A stretch of DNA of 64,000 nucleotides from Latilactobacillus graminis DSM 20719 (GCF_001436415.1 NZ_AYZB01000035.1:1-64000); one strand, 5' to 3'; shown: positions 21,869 to 29,644, numbered from the stretch's first letter. The notes: generated from the letters alone by a model not told the origin. Program-made: numbers and translations.

Positions 21869-21911
21869 AAACAATTAAATTTTATCGAATTTCGATAAAA
21901 TTTAATTGTTT
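21869..21911. repeat. 43-bp perfect palindrome, probable operator
   Basis: Two 21-bp arms, AAACAATTAAATTTTATCGAA and its exact reverse complement, flank a single T. A further TCGATAAAA copy follows at 21914. The right arm ends inside a -35-like TTGTTT. The location just upstream of a membrane-protein/regulator pair suggests an operator bound by the HTH protein at 22445. Confidence 0.7.
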
Positions 21912-21934
21912 TTCGATAAAAATAAGCTATAATT
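21906..21934 (+). promoter_or_regulatory. Promoter of the DUF2975/HTH pair
   Basis: TTGTTT (21906-21911), a 17-bp spacer and a perfect TATAAT (21929-21934). The -35 box is embedded in the right arm of the palindrome, and the spacer holds an extra TCGATAAAA half-site, so repressor binding should block RNA polymerase. Confidence 0.7.
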
Positions 21935-21965
21935 AAACTATTCTAAAAAGTGAGGTGCAAGATAA

Positions 21966-22433
21966 ATGTTAAAAAAATGGACACTTAGAATGGCGTTACT
22001 TGGGATTGCGGTTGTCTTTGGTCTGTTAAGCCTGTTAGTGACAGTCCAAATTGTGACCACTAAACATTTAGAATATCCAGCGACAATTTGGATGTTGGCG
22101 ATTGCTGCCTATGGTGTGACAGCCAGCATCTGGTTTGTGTTGGTTAAATTGGTACAAATTCTACGCTTAATTGAACGGCATCAAGCCTTTTTACCACGCA
22201 CACTACTTTATGTAACCGCAATTAGACGTGCAGTCTTGGTCGCAAGTTTGACAGCACTATTCGCCCTCCCCTTTTTCTATCGGATTGCGCAACTCGAAGA
22301 TGCTCCGGGCTTGATGTTTCTTGGATTAGGACTAGTTTTTATCCCGTTTGCGATTCTCATCTTGATGCAGATTGTCGAAGCGCTTTTTAAAAGTGCGATC
22401 GACTTGCAAACTGAAATTGATTTGACGGTTTAG
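21966..22433 (+). CDS. DUF2975-type four-helix membrane protein
   Basis: The 155-aa protein has four predicted transmembrane segments (about residues 10-30, 42-62, 90-112, 120-143) with short loops. A short basic stretch (LKKWTLR) precedes the first. This size and topology, and the directly following small Cro-like gene, fit the DUF2975/YoaS-type family paired with YozG-like regulators. Function is unknown; it may sense membrane state and modulate the regulator. The ATG follows GTGAGGTGCAAG. Confidence 0.75.
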   Translation: MLKKWTLRMALLGIAVVFGLLSLLVTVQIVTTKHLEYPATIWMLAIAAYGVTASIWFVLVKLVQILRLIERHQAFLPRTLLYVTAIRRAVLVASLTALFALPFFYRIAQLEDAPGLMFLGLGLVFIPFAILILMQIVEALFKSAIDLQTEIDLTV

Positions 22434-22444
22434 GAGGGGATTCG

Positions 22445-22651
22445 ATGCCAATTCGTGTGAATTTAGATGTCATACTCGCCCAACGGAAAATGAGTGTCAC
22501 GGCCCTTGCAGAAGCAGTTGATATAACAATTGCGAACCTCTCAAAATTAAAAACCGGTAAAGCCAAAGCGATTCGCTTTTCGACGCTCGAGAAGTTATGT
22601 CGCGTGCTAGAGTGCCAACCTGGTGATATTTTAGAATATGGCGATGATTAA
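22445..22651 (+). CDS. YozG-like Cro/CI-type transcriptional regulator
   Basis: A 68-aa helix-turn-helix protein with almost nothing outside the DNA-binding domain. The HTH runs over about residues 11-45 (MSVTALAEAVDITIANLSKLK), then the family tail TLEKLCRVLECQPGDILEYGDD. It is encoded 11 bases after the membrane-protein gene, with AGGAGGGGATTCG as a strong ribosome site. The large palindrome upstream of the pair is its most likely target, so autoregulation is inferred. Confidence 0.85.
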   Translation: MPIRVNLDVILAQRKMSVTALAEAVDITIANLSKLKTGKAKAIRFSTLEKLCRVLECQPGDILEYGDD

Positions 22652-22760
22652 TGATAGGGGCCCTTTTGTTAGGTGTTGCTTTTTAGCTGCTTCAGTACAC
22701 TGACTGCTATGATATGTAGTATAATGAATCCGTAGTAATTATGAAAGGGGTTTTATGCTG

Positions 22761-23774
22761 ATGTATTACGTTGTGATGAAGTCTAATGATATTCGCCGAA
22801 ACTTAGCAACCGAACAATATTTAATGAATCAAAAGAACTTTGATGAACCATTATTGCTTTTCTATATTGAAAAACCATGTATTATTGTGGGTCGGAATCA
22901 AAATACGTATGAAGAAATTAATCAAAAATACGTTGAAGAGAATCACATCACGGTGACCCGCCGCTTATCTGGCGGTGGTGGCATTTATCAAGATCTCGGC
23001 AACCTTTGTTTTAGCTTCGTTGTCGATGCTGATTCAGAACAATTTGGGGATTTCAAATCCTTTACTCAACCAATCGTCGATGCACTTCACGAAATGGGCG
23101 CAACATCAGCTGAAGTCTCTGGCCGCAATGATATGTTAGTGGCTGGTAAGAAATTCTCTGGTAATGCGATGTATACAAAAAACGGTAAAACATTCTCACA
23201 TGGGACCCTTTCATGGGATGTTGATTTAGATGTTTTGACCCAAGCGTTGAACGTCCCTGCGGATAAGATTGCTTCCAAAGGGATTAAATCGATTCGCCAA
23301 CGCGTCACAAACTTAAAAGATCACGTTAACCCCGAATACCAAAATATGTCGACAGAGGAGTTTAGAGACGTCTTATTATTGAACTTGATGCACGCCGATC
23401 AACTGGCTGACATTACCGACCGCGAATATCAATTAACGGCCGAAGATGAGCAAGCCATTGATCAGATTTTTAACGACCTCTACAGTAATTGGAACTGGGT
23501 CTATGGCAAATCACCTAAATCAACGATTCAAAAGCGCAAACACTTCGATTTCGGGACGATTGATGCGCGCTTGTTAATTGAAAATGGGAAAATTGCCAAT
23601 GTCAAGTTCTACGGCGACTTCTTCGGTTCCGGTGATGCCAATGAATTGGCTGAAAAATTAGTCGGCACGGTTTATGACCGCGAACATTTAGCAAGCACCC
23701 TTGAACCAATCGACACGACGCCCTACTTTACTGGAATTTCAAAGACTGAATTAATTGAATTATTAGCACAATAA
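22761..23774 (+). CDS. lplA: Lipoate-protein ligase A
   Basis: LplA activates lipoate with ATP and attaches it to the lysine of lipoyl domains (for example pyruvate dehydrogenase E2). The N-terminal catalytic domain carries TRRLSGGGGIYQDLGNLCF, equivalent to the RRxxGGGxVxHD motif but with Gln in place of His, and the catalytic Lys in VAGKKFSGNAMY. The C-terminal ~90 residues form the accessory domain. ATG 22761 (337 aa) and ATG 22755 are both possible; GGGG lies 10 or 4 nt upstream. A TATAAT at 22720-22725 is the likely -10 box. Confidence 0.93.
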   Translation: MYYVVMKSNDIRRNLATEQYLMNQKNFDEPLLLFYIEKPCIIVGRNQNTYEEINQKYVEENHITVTRRLSGGGGIYQDLGNLCFSFVVDADSEQFGDFKSFTQPIVDALHEMGATSAEVSGRNDMLVAGKKFSGNAMYTKNGKTFSHGTLSWDVDLDVLTQALNVPADKIASKGIKSIRQRVTNLKDHVNPEYQNMSTEEFRDVLLLNLMHADQLADITDREYQLTAEDEQAIDQIFNDLYSNWNWVYGKSPKSTIQKRKHFDFGTIDARLLIENGKIANVKFYGDFFGSGDANELAEKLVGTVYDREHLASTLEPIDTTPYFTGISKTELIELLAQ

Positions 23775-23811
23775 AAAAGAGCAGTAACCGATCGGTGGTT
23801 ACTGCTCTTTT
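23774..23811 (+). terminator. Terminator after lplA
   Basis: GAGCAGTAACC and GGTTACTGCTC form an 11-bp stem around a 7-nt loop, flanked by A and T tracts, so it can act in both directions. Confidence 0.9.
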
Positions 23812-23935
23812 TGGCGTATAGCGATTAGGTCGTTCATAATTTAGTTAAGGATTAAATTCGCTTCAATTGCGTTGAATACTGAGGCTAAAGTGGTGAAACA
23901 TATCGACAGTCTCTTTGGTACAGATTAATATTTGA

Positions 23936-24682
23936 TTAGGCTGAGCGACGCCACTTGAGCGCGATTTTTTTAGTTTGCATGTAGTATTGACAAATCCAAG
24001 CGACTAACAACGGGAAAATAACACTAGTGAAAAACGTTAGCCAGAAATACCGACTCAGTACAACCATCTTAGCAGCTGTCATAAGATCAGCTTTATTGAA
24101 GTTGAGCGCTGTGAGCTTGGTCCAAGTTGGTAAGATTGAATTAATAATTGGATGAACATAATGTTCAAAAAGCATATCTAGGACTACCCATAAGGTAATC
24201 ACAATCCACCAGATTTTACGTTCGAATAAAGTAATAAAACTGCTAATCTCAATCCCGCTAGCAATCAAGATCCAAGCCCCTATAATCATGATGAACATGA
24301 GATAAGGATCAAATAGATTCATATTATCTTTGAGATATGATTGGAAAACAGCAGCTGTTGTGGGATAAAAAATCATGAAGGTAACAAGCTGACTTCCAAA
24401 TAAACTAACTAGATGCGTTGCATAATTAATCTTGCGGGAAACGCCATTTAAAATGCCAAATTCAAAATAAGGTCGAGTCATAGTAAACGAAAGGATGATG
24501 AGACATAGCTGCGTGACGATTAAACCGGTTGTTGCTAAACTAGCGCCTAGCAGTTCCATACTAAATGCTTGCGTACTTAAAATTAATTCACTGGCGGTTG
24601 TTACGATAGCGCCAATCGCTAATGCGATTAGCAATGTTTTCCAAATTGCTGTTAGTCGATAGCGTAACATTGCTTTAAACAT
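23936..24682 (-). CDS. ABC transporter permease-like membrane protein
   Basis: A protein of about 248 aa with six hydrophobic segments and no recognisable extracellular domain. It lies directly behind an ABC ATPase gene and a GntR/YtrA-type regulator, the usual layout of YtrA-family ABC operons that respond to cell-wall stress or antimicrobial peptides. ATG 24682 is preferred to the GTG at 24691 because AAAAGGGGC lies at a suitable distance. The substrate cannot be told. Its partner ATPase gene is interrupted, so it may be non-functional in this strain. Confidence 0.75.
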   Translation of the reverse strand: MFKAMLRYRLTAIWKTLLIALAIGAIVTTASELILSTQAFSMELLGASLATTGLIVTQLCLIILSFTMTRPYFEFGILNGVSRKINYATHLVSLFGSQLVTFMIFYPTTAAVFQSYLKDNMNLFDPYLMFIMIIGAWILIASGIEISSFITLFERKIWWIVITLWVVLDMLFEHYVHPIINSILPTWTKLTALNFNKADLMTAAKMVVLSRYFWLTFFTSVIFPLLVAWICQYYMQTKKIALKWRRSA

Positions 24683-25547
24683 GCTGTTCACGCCCCTTTT
24701 CGGTTAATTTAATGAAAAATGTTTGTAAATCGATATGTTTAATGGTTACCCGATCAGGAATCACTCGGTCTGGGGGTAACTCTGTATAGAGATAGTTGGT
24801 GTAGAGTGTTCCGATTTGTTCACTGGCTAAGATTGATAAGTCTTGGCAATATGCCAAGGCAGCTTCTTTAGGGCCACTAATTTGATAGCTCTGGGCAAGG
24901 ACAGTTTCTAAATCGTCGTCGATGATCATTCGAGATTGATTGAGAATCAAAACGTGTTCAATCAAGTTAGCAACCTCTTCGATAATATGAGTTGATAAAA
25001 CAAATGTTCGGGGCCGATTTTCATAAGCTTTTAAAATATAGCGGTACAATAACACGCGGTGATTAGCATCTAATCCTAAAATCGGTTCATCTAGAAAAAC
25101 GTAATCGGCTGGCACACATAAGGCAACAATTGTTTTGAAAATCGTTCGATACCCAGTTGAAAGTTGATTGAGCTTTAGTTTAGGATTGAGCTCAAAGTCA
25201 GCTAACATTTGATTGGCAAGGCTTTGATTGAAGGTCCCTTGTAATAAGGCAGTATCTTTCATAATCTTTTTAAGCCGGTTTTCCTTATTGAATAAGTTTT
25301 GTTCAGACATGAGGTAAATGGCTTGTAAAGGATGATCTCGCCCGGTTAACGGCGTTTTATGTCAACTGATTGTGCCGCTGGTAGCAGTAATTTGGTTCGC
25401 TAGAATGCTTAATAGAGTACTTTTACCAGCACCATTTCGCCCTAGCAAGCCATAAATCGTATTTGGTTTTAAGGTTAAATTAATATCGTCTAGTACAACG
25501 CGATTCCCGAATTGTTTAATCAGATGGTTAGTCGTTAAATCAGTCAT
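24675..25547 (-). pseudogene. ABC transporter ATP-binding protein, interrupted by an in-frame stop
   Basis: The reading frame from ATG 25547 encodes a normal ABC start with Walker A GLLGRNGAGKSTLL and stops at a TGA (25364-25362). The same frame stays open on both sides: after the TGA come HKTPLTGRDHPLQAIYLMSE, then signature LSTGY, Walker B YVFLDEP and the H-loop STHIIEE. Read through, the protein is 290 aa, the usual size for the YtrB/BcrA type. One base change (TGG to TGA) would explain the break. Re-initiation at 25310 would give a fragment without Walker A. It overlaps gntR by 8 bases. Confidence 0.85.
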
Positions 25548-25911
25548 TTTGATAGCCCCTTTCAATCAGTGCAACTAAGTCGTCCTTTGATAATTGCAGT
25601 TGTTGTGCTTTTGTGATGAACGCTGCGACATAATGGTCGAAAAATTCAGCTTGCCGTTGTTGATTAATTTGCTGTGGTGCTGTTGTGGTGACAAACATCC
25701 CGCGCCCTCTTTTTTTTTCAATTAAACCTTTTTCAACAAGTTGATTCATCCCTTTCAAAACAGTTGCTGGATTGATATTAAATTGCCTTGAAATCTCGGT
25801 TGTTGAAGGCACTTGACTTTCCGGCGGAAAAACACCGGTAAAAATGCCTTCTTCAATTTGATCGGCAATCTGTCGATAAATTGGAATGTCGTTATTAAAT
25901 TCAAAAAACAA
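25540..25911 (-). CDS. GntR family transcriptional regulator, YtrA type
   Basis: A 123-aa regulator. The N-terminal winged HTH covers about residues 8-75 (PIYRQIADQIEEGIFTGVFP, then STTEISRQFNINPATVLKGM). A short helical C-terminus of about 45 residues marks the YtrA subfamily, which lacks a large effector domain. It heads an operon with an ABC ATPase and permease and probably represses it. A short inverted repeat overlaps its own -10 box. Confidence 0.88.
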   Translation of the reverse strand: MFFEFNNDIPIYRQIADQIEEGIFTGVFPPESQVPSTTEISRQFNINPATVLKGMNQLVEKGLIEKKRGRGMFVTTTAPQQINQQRQAEFFDHYVAAFITKAQQLQLSKDDLVALIERGYQND

Positions 25912-25943
25912 AGGATCACCTAATTTCGTTAGTCGATTAAGTT

Positions 25944-25988
25944 AGTTACTTATGTAGTTAACTATATCACTGTTGATGAAAAAGGCAA
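25944..25988 (-). promoter_or_regulatory. gntR-ABC operon promoter with inverted repeat
   Basis: On the minus strand TTGCCT (25988-25983), a 16-bp spacer and TATAGT (25966-25961) form a promoter. AGTTAACTACATAAGTAACT overlaps and follows the -10 box (25963-25944), with outer arms AGTTA/TAACT. This is a likely YtrA-type operator. Confidence 0.55.
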
Positions 25989-25999
25989 GTCTCATCCAT

Positions 26000-26054
26000 A
26001 AACATTTGATTTTTAGGATATATTCAGCTATTATGTGCTTATAATCAAATGTTT
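26000..26054. repeat. 12-bp inverted repeat flanking the satD promoter
   Basis: AAACATTTGATT (26000-26011) and AATCAAATGTTT (26043-26054) are exact inverted copies, 31 bp apart. The left arm contains a -35-like TTGATT (26006-26011), which is 17 bp from TATTAT (26029-26034). The right arm would cover the transcription start. The centre-to-centre distance is 43 bp, about four helical turns. Confidence 0.6.
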
Positions 26055-26070
26055 TTAGAGGGGGTTCATT

Positions 26071-26874
26071 ATGCGTGCTGCTTATTGCTTTATCGATTTA
26101 GTTGGTAGTCGGACGAATTTTACTGATCAAGCCCAGGTTTTAACCTTATTACAGCACTTACAGAAAAAACTAAATACCCGTTTTCCAGACTTACTCACAC
26201 CTTTTATGGTAAAAGATGGTGATGGTTTATTAGGTGGTTTTCAAGCGGCGGATCAAGCCCAGTTGGCAGATTTATTTATCTTTTGTAACGCCTATTTACG
26301 CAGTGTGGCCTTTAGACAATTTTGGCAACCACTTTTTGGGTCAGCAGACTTACCCGAATTTTATTTTGGTGTTGGATTAGGAACGCTAGCAACTGTTAAA
26401 AAAACGGATTATCAAGATGTCAATCGCGTTAATGGTTCGGTAATTGTTAATGCCTTGACGGCAGTTAACCAAGCAAAACGGTTAATGCAAGGGGCAACTT
26501 TACCCCTTGGCTATCCATTTCCAACCTCACTTTTTAAGTGGCAATTAGTCACTGATCAGTCCGCAGAAGTCGCTAACGGCATCAGTGCTTTGTTGTATTT
26601 AATTTATGAACGGTTATTAAATACCGAACTGCGGAAAGAGGCGTTTGCCCTACTTTATGCGCAGCCAACCTTAAAACGCTATGAATTGGCTCAAATTTTA
26701 TGGGAAGCATATGGGGTGACAACGTACCAAGTGGATTATACGCAACAAAAAGCGCGCGCTGTGGCTTCCAGTAAAATTAGCCGCCTACTTAATCAGATGG
26801 ATTATCCACTGATTGAACAGACGTTAACAACCATTCGTGCGCAACTAAGGAACCTGGTGGTGGTGACCGCATGA
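26071..26874 (+). CDS. SatD-family protein
   Basis: A 267-aa soluble protein. Its N-terminus YCFIDLVGSRTNFTDQ and the following KDGDGLLGGFQ segment resemble the SatD family, named after a streptococcal acid-tolerance locus. The C-terminal third carries a possible helix-turn-helix (YELAQILWEAYGVTTYQ, then SSKISRLLNQM). The start of the protein vaguely recalls nucleotidyl-cyclase-like folds (aspartate early, DGD later), but I do not claim an activity. It overlaps the next gene by 4 bases (ATGA), so the two act as a pair. The ribosome site is GAGGGGG. Confidence 0.7.
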   Translation: MRAAYCFIDLVGSRTNFTDQAQVLTLLQHLQKKLNTRFPDLLTPFMVKDGDGLLGGFQAADQAQLADLFIFCNAYLRSVAFRQFWQPLFGSADLPEFYFGVGLGTLATVKKTDYQDVNRVNGSVIVNALTAVNQAKRLMQGATLPLGYPFPTSLFKWQLVTDQSAEVANGISALLYLIYERLLNTELRKEAFALLYAQPTLKRYELAQILWEAYGVTTYQVDYTQQKARAVASSKISRLLNQMDYPLIEQTLTTIRAQLRNLVVVTA

Positions 26875-27626
26875 CGTTATTGGCGATTTTACTGTTAGCC
26901 CATCTCTGCACAGATTTTTTAATCCAATCTGATCAGATGGCCCGGTGCAAGCGCTCGATGAAACTAGCTGCTAAATGGTACCCGTTATTGGGTCATGCAT
27001 TGACTCAAGTTCCAGTGGCTATCGGCATCTGGTTAGTCGGAAAACTGATGCGGGTTTCAAGTTGGCCATCGATTGAAATATTCGTGATTAGCTTAATAAT
27101 TGCTGTGATAACCCACTGGCTAATCGACGTCACTAAGCAGAATTGTCAGCCTATTTTAAAACGGACCTTACGATTAAAAACCAATCAAGTTCCCCTAATT
27201 AGTTACATCTTCGATCAGCTTTTACACCTGTTGGTCATTGGGATGGTTAGTCGATTATTGATGACTAATTGGCAAACAACGACTATGAGTCGGTGGTTAT
27301 TAGCCGCAAGCGTTACGATTGGTACGTTATATTTTGCTGATTATTTCATTAGTTTATTTTTAAAAAGTTTAGATCTAAATGCGGAACGTTTGCCAGACCG
27401 GGCACAATTGGGGCGACATATTGGTCGGCTTGAGCGTTTGGCGATTTTATTATTATTTTATACGAATAATGTTGCGAGTATTGCGGTTGTAGTAGCAATC
27501 AAAGCCCTGACACGTTTTCGCGCCATTGAAGCCAATCAACATCATTTCGCAGAATACTATTTAATCGGTAGTTTATTAAGTCTTATCTTTGGTTGCTTAG
27601 GTGGTTACTTACTTAAATTAATTTGA
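26871..27626 (+). CDS. DUF3307 family membrane protein
   Basis: A 251-aa membrane protein with about six or seven hydrophobic segments. The N-terminus LLLAHLCTDFLIQSDQMA is the DUF3307 signature (HLxxDFxxQ), and THWLIDVTKQNC further on repeats the H..D pattern typical of metal-dependent or hydrolase-like membrane families. It is translationally coupled to the SatD-like gene, a known pairing. Function unknown. Confidence 0.75.
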   Translation: MTLLAILLLAHLCTDFLIQSDQMARCKRSMKLAAKWYPLLGHALTQVPVAIGIWLVGKLMRVSSWPSIEIFVISLIIAVITHWLIDVTKQNCQPILKRTLRLKTNQVPLISYIFDQLLHLLVIGMVSRLLMTNWQTTTMSRWLLAASVTIGTLYFADYFISLFLKSLDLNAERLPDRAQLGRHIGRLERLAILLLFYTNNVASIAVVVAIKALTRFRAIEANQHHFAEYYLIGSLLSLIFGCLGGYLLKLI

Positions 27627-27630
27627 CATA

Positions 27631-27668
27631 AAAAGCCGTTCGGATAACTTCTCCGGACGGCTTTTGAA
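27631..27668. terminator. Bidirectional terminator between DUF3307 gene and adh
   Basis: AAAAGCCGTTCGG and CCGGACGGCTTTT pair with one wobble around a 9-nt loop. The A and T flanks serve the two convergent genes. Confidence 0.87.
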
Positions 27669-27679
27669 TTTTCTTAAAA

Positions 27680-28729
27680 TTAATCACTAATTACTAATAA
27701 CGATTTGATGGCTTTTCGTTCATCCATTGCAGCGTACGCTGCTTGAATTTGATCTAATGTAAAGCGTTGTGTGAAAACCTGACCAGGGTTAATTTCACCC
27801 TTTAAAACAGCATCAAGTAACCGCGCTTTATCATGGGTAGTTACTGCTGCAACGCCCCCACGGAGTCCGATATTTTTACGGAATAAGGCGTTTGTATTCA
27901 TTTCAGCTTTTTGTGGAATCCCAACACGTCCAATAATGGCGCCAGCCCCAGCGACGGCCACAGCTGTTTCAACAGATTGTTCGGTTCCGACACATTCTAA
28001 GACGGCATTGGCCCCTGCATTGTTGGTGAGTGCCATCACTTTCGCGACGGCTTCATCACCACGTTCAGCAACAATATCCGTTGCACCGAATTCAAGGGCT
28101 AATTTTTGGCGATCTGCATGACGACTCATCGCAATAATCCGGTTAGCGCCAAGTAATTTAGCTCCAATCACCCCACACAAACCAACAGCACCATCGCCCA
28201 TGACAACCACTGTGTCACCAGGTTTAACTTCAGCACTAACGGCAGCGTGGTAGCCAGTCGCCATAACGTCAGAAAGCGTCAATAAATTATTGAGCATTTC
28301 ATCAGAGTAATCGCTTGGTTGGCCAGGAATCTTAACCAGTCCCCAGTTTGCATTATGATAACGGAGGTATTCGGCTTGGTAGCCACCAGGATTATTCTCG
28401 CGGTTGGTACAATCGCCCTCAAAACCGTTTATACAAGCAGCGCAGTGTCCACAACCATGGGTAAATGGCACGATCACAAAATCACCGACATTAACATTTT
28501 TTACGTCAGTCCCGACAGCGTCAACGACGCCAATTGCTTCGTGACCGGTAAAACTGCCCACTTCCCGTTTTGAAATCCCGCGGTACCACCATAAATCCGA
28601 ACCACAGACACACGCACGGATAATTCGAACAACTGCATCTGTTGGTTTTTCAATCGTTGGTTTTGGTGCTTCGGTAATGGTCATTTGACCAGGACCCATA
28701 AAAGTAGCTGTTTTCAAAACTGTAATCAC
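27680..28729 (-). CDS. Zinc-dependent alcohol dehydrogenase (MDR family)
   Basis: A 349-aa medium-chain dehydrogenase using NAD(P). Catalytic zinc ligands lie in CVCGSDLWWYRG and GHEAIGVV. The four-Cys structural zinc loop reads GCGHCAACINGFEGDC near residues 90-105, and the nucleotide fold is VVVMGDGAVGLCGVIGAKLLG followed by SRHADR. The substrate is not evident: the sequence resembles threonine/alcohol dehydrogenase-like enzymes of lactobacilli. Arg after the second beta strand suggests NADP use (inference). Own transcription unit. Confidence 0.88.
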   Translation of the reverse strand: MITVLKTATFMGPGQMTITEAPKPTIEKPTDAVVRIIRACVCGSDLWWYRGISKREVGSFTGHEAIGVVDAVGTDVKNVNVGDFVIVPFTHGCGHCAACINGFEGDCTNRENNPGGYQAEYLRYHNANWGLVKIPGQPSDYSDEMLNNLLTLSDVMATGYHAAVSAEVKPGDTVVVMGDGAVGLCGVIGAKLLGANRIIAMSRHADRQKLALEFGATDIVAERGDEAVAKVMALTNNAGANAVLECVGTEQSVETAVAVAGAGAIIGRVGIPQKAEMNTNALFRKNIGLRGGVAAVTTHDKARLLDAVLKGEINPGQVFTQRFTLDQIQAAYAAMDERKAIKSLLVISD

Positions 28730-28793
28730 CTATCTCTTCCTATTATATTGTCTTTACTATACACCTTAGACATTACTTTAATGCAAGCTTTTT

Positions 28794-29378
28794 TTAAAGG
28801 CCAATCGCCAATTGCTGTTTCTTACTCAACACTTCATCTTGAGTAATACCGATATAATGCAGCGTTGTTTCTTGCGTCGAATGACCAAAGTCAATCATTA
28901 ATGATCGAACATCACCGAATTGTTTATAGAACCAGTAGCCGTAAGTTTTACGCATCGTATGAGTGCCGATATCATTGCGACCGAGCTTCTTCCCGGCTTC
29001 AGTTAACAAGCGATAAACCCCGTTGACAGTGATGTGGTTATCGCCGACACGGCTTGGAAATAACCAATCATTACCTACTAATTCATTATTTTGAATATAG
29101 GCACTGATGTACGGCCGTAAACTGGTCAAACTAATTTGTCGCCACTTACCCGTTTTTTGTTCAACGATGACGGGATTATCTTCGATCACATCTTTGACTT
29201 TTAATTGCACGATATCAGAACATCGTAAGCCAGTATTAATGCCGAGTAAAAATAATAAATAATTACGGCTCCCCATTTGTGAATGGCGTAAGATGACTTT
29301 CATATCTTCAATCTCGTCTTTTGTCCGTAACGGTTGAACATTTAGTTTTTGCCCTTTTTTAGTTCGCGATTTTCGCAT
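28794..29378 (-). CDS. Short tyrosine recombinase (catalytic domain only)
   Basis: A 194-aa tyrosine recombinase with the complete active site: R52 (TGLRCSDI), K75 (QKTGKW), H140 and R143 (HTMRKTYG), H166 (GHSTQET) and nucleophile Y175 (LHYIGI). It lacks the usual N-terminal core-binding domain, so it has the size of FimB/FimE-type invertases (about 200 aa), not of phage integrases or XerC/D. ATG 29378 follows AAAGGTGG. A 32-bp inverted repeat and related motifs lie about 100-270 bp upstream. No excisionase or other mobile genes are nearby. Confidence 0.88.
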   Translation of the reverse strand: MRKSRTKKGQKLNVQPLRTKDEIEDMKVILRHSQMGSRNYLLFLLGINTGLRCSDIVQLKVKDVIEDNPVIVEQKTGKWRQISLTSLRPYISAYIQNNELVGNDWLFPSRVGDNHITVNGVYRLLTEAGKKLGRNDIGTHTMRKTYGYWFYKQFGDVRSLMIDFGHSTQETTLHYIGITQDEVLSKKQQLAIGL

Positions 29379-29398
29379 GTTTTTTCCACCTTTTTGAC

Positions 29399-29408
29399 CG
29401 CATTCTTT
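29399..29408 (+). repeat. Copy of the CGCATTCTTT motif near the recombinase start
   Basis: CGCATTCTTT, continuing TTGT, lies 20 bp upstream of the recombinase start codon. It recurs at 29482-29491 in the same orientation and inverted at 29498-29507. Confidence 0.5.
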
Positions 29409-29478
29409 TTGTCTATATCATTATAAACCATGCGGTTGTATTTTGCACCCTTGATTATTGTTGATTTAAAGGGATTTT

Positions 29479-29510
29479 GAGCGCATTCTTTGTACCAAAA
29501 GAATGCGCTC
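29479..29510. repeat. 13-6-13 inverted repeat, candidate recombination core site
   Basis: GAGCGCATTCTTT, the 6-bp centre GTACCA, and AAAGAATGCGCTC form a perfect 32-bp inverted repeat without a following T tract on either strand. Core sites of tyrosine recombinases have 9-13 bp inverted arms around a 6-8 bp crossover region, so it is a good candidate target of the neighbouring enzyme. No such function is proven. Confidence 0.55.
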
Positions 29511-29580
29511 GAATACATTAAATAGCTGCTACGTCTAAATCGCGGTCTGATCACGTTTATTCCACGTCAATCATCACAGG

Positions 29581-29644
29581 CGCATTTTAAGCGCGTTTCA
29601 GATTGAAAATCGGACAAGTGGTCACCAAAGTTGCTTAAAATGCG
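29581..29644. repeat. Second inverted repeat in the recombinase upstream region
   Basis: CGCATTTTAAGC (29581-29592) and GCTTAAAATGCG (29633-29644) are exact inverted copies 40 bp apart. The GCGCATT stem resembles the arms of the 32-bp repeat. The 333-base region between the recombinase and the dehydrogenase terminator has no convincing gene and consists mostly of these repeats. Confidence 0.5.

Noticed and set aside
29342-29554. 70-codon frame covering the start of the recombinase gene and the 32-bp repeat
   Set aside because: It overlaps the recombinase start in another frame, has no ribosome site, and its composition follows the repeats.
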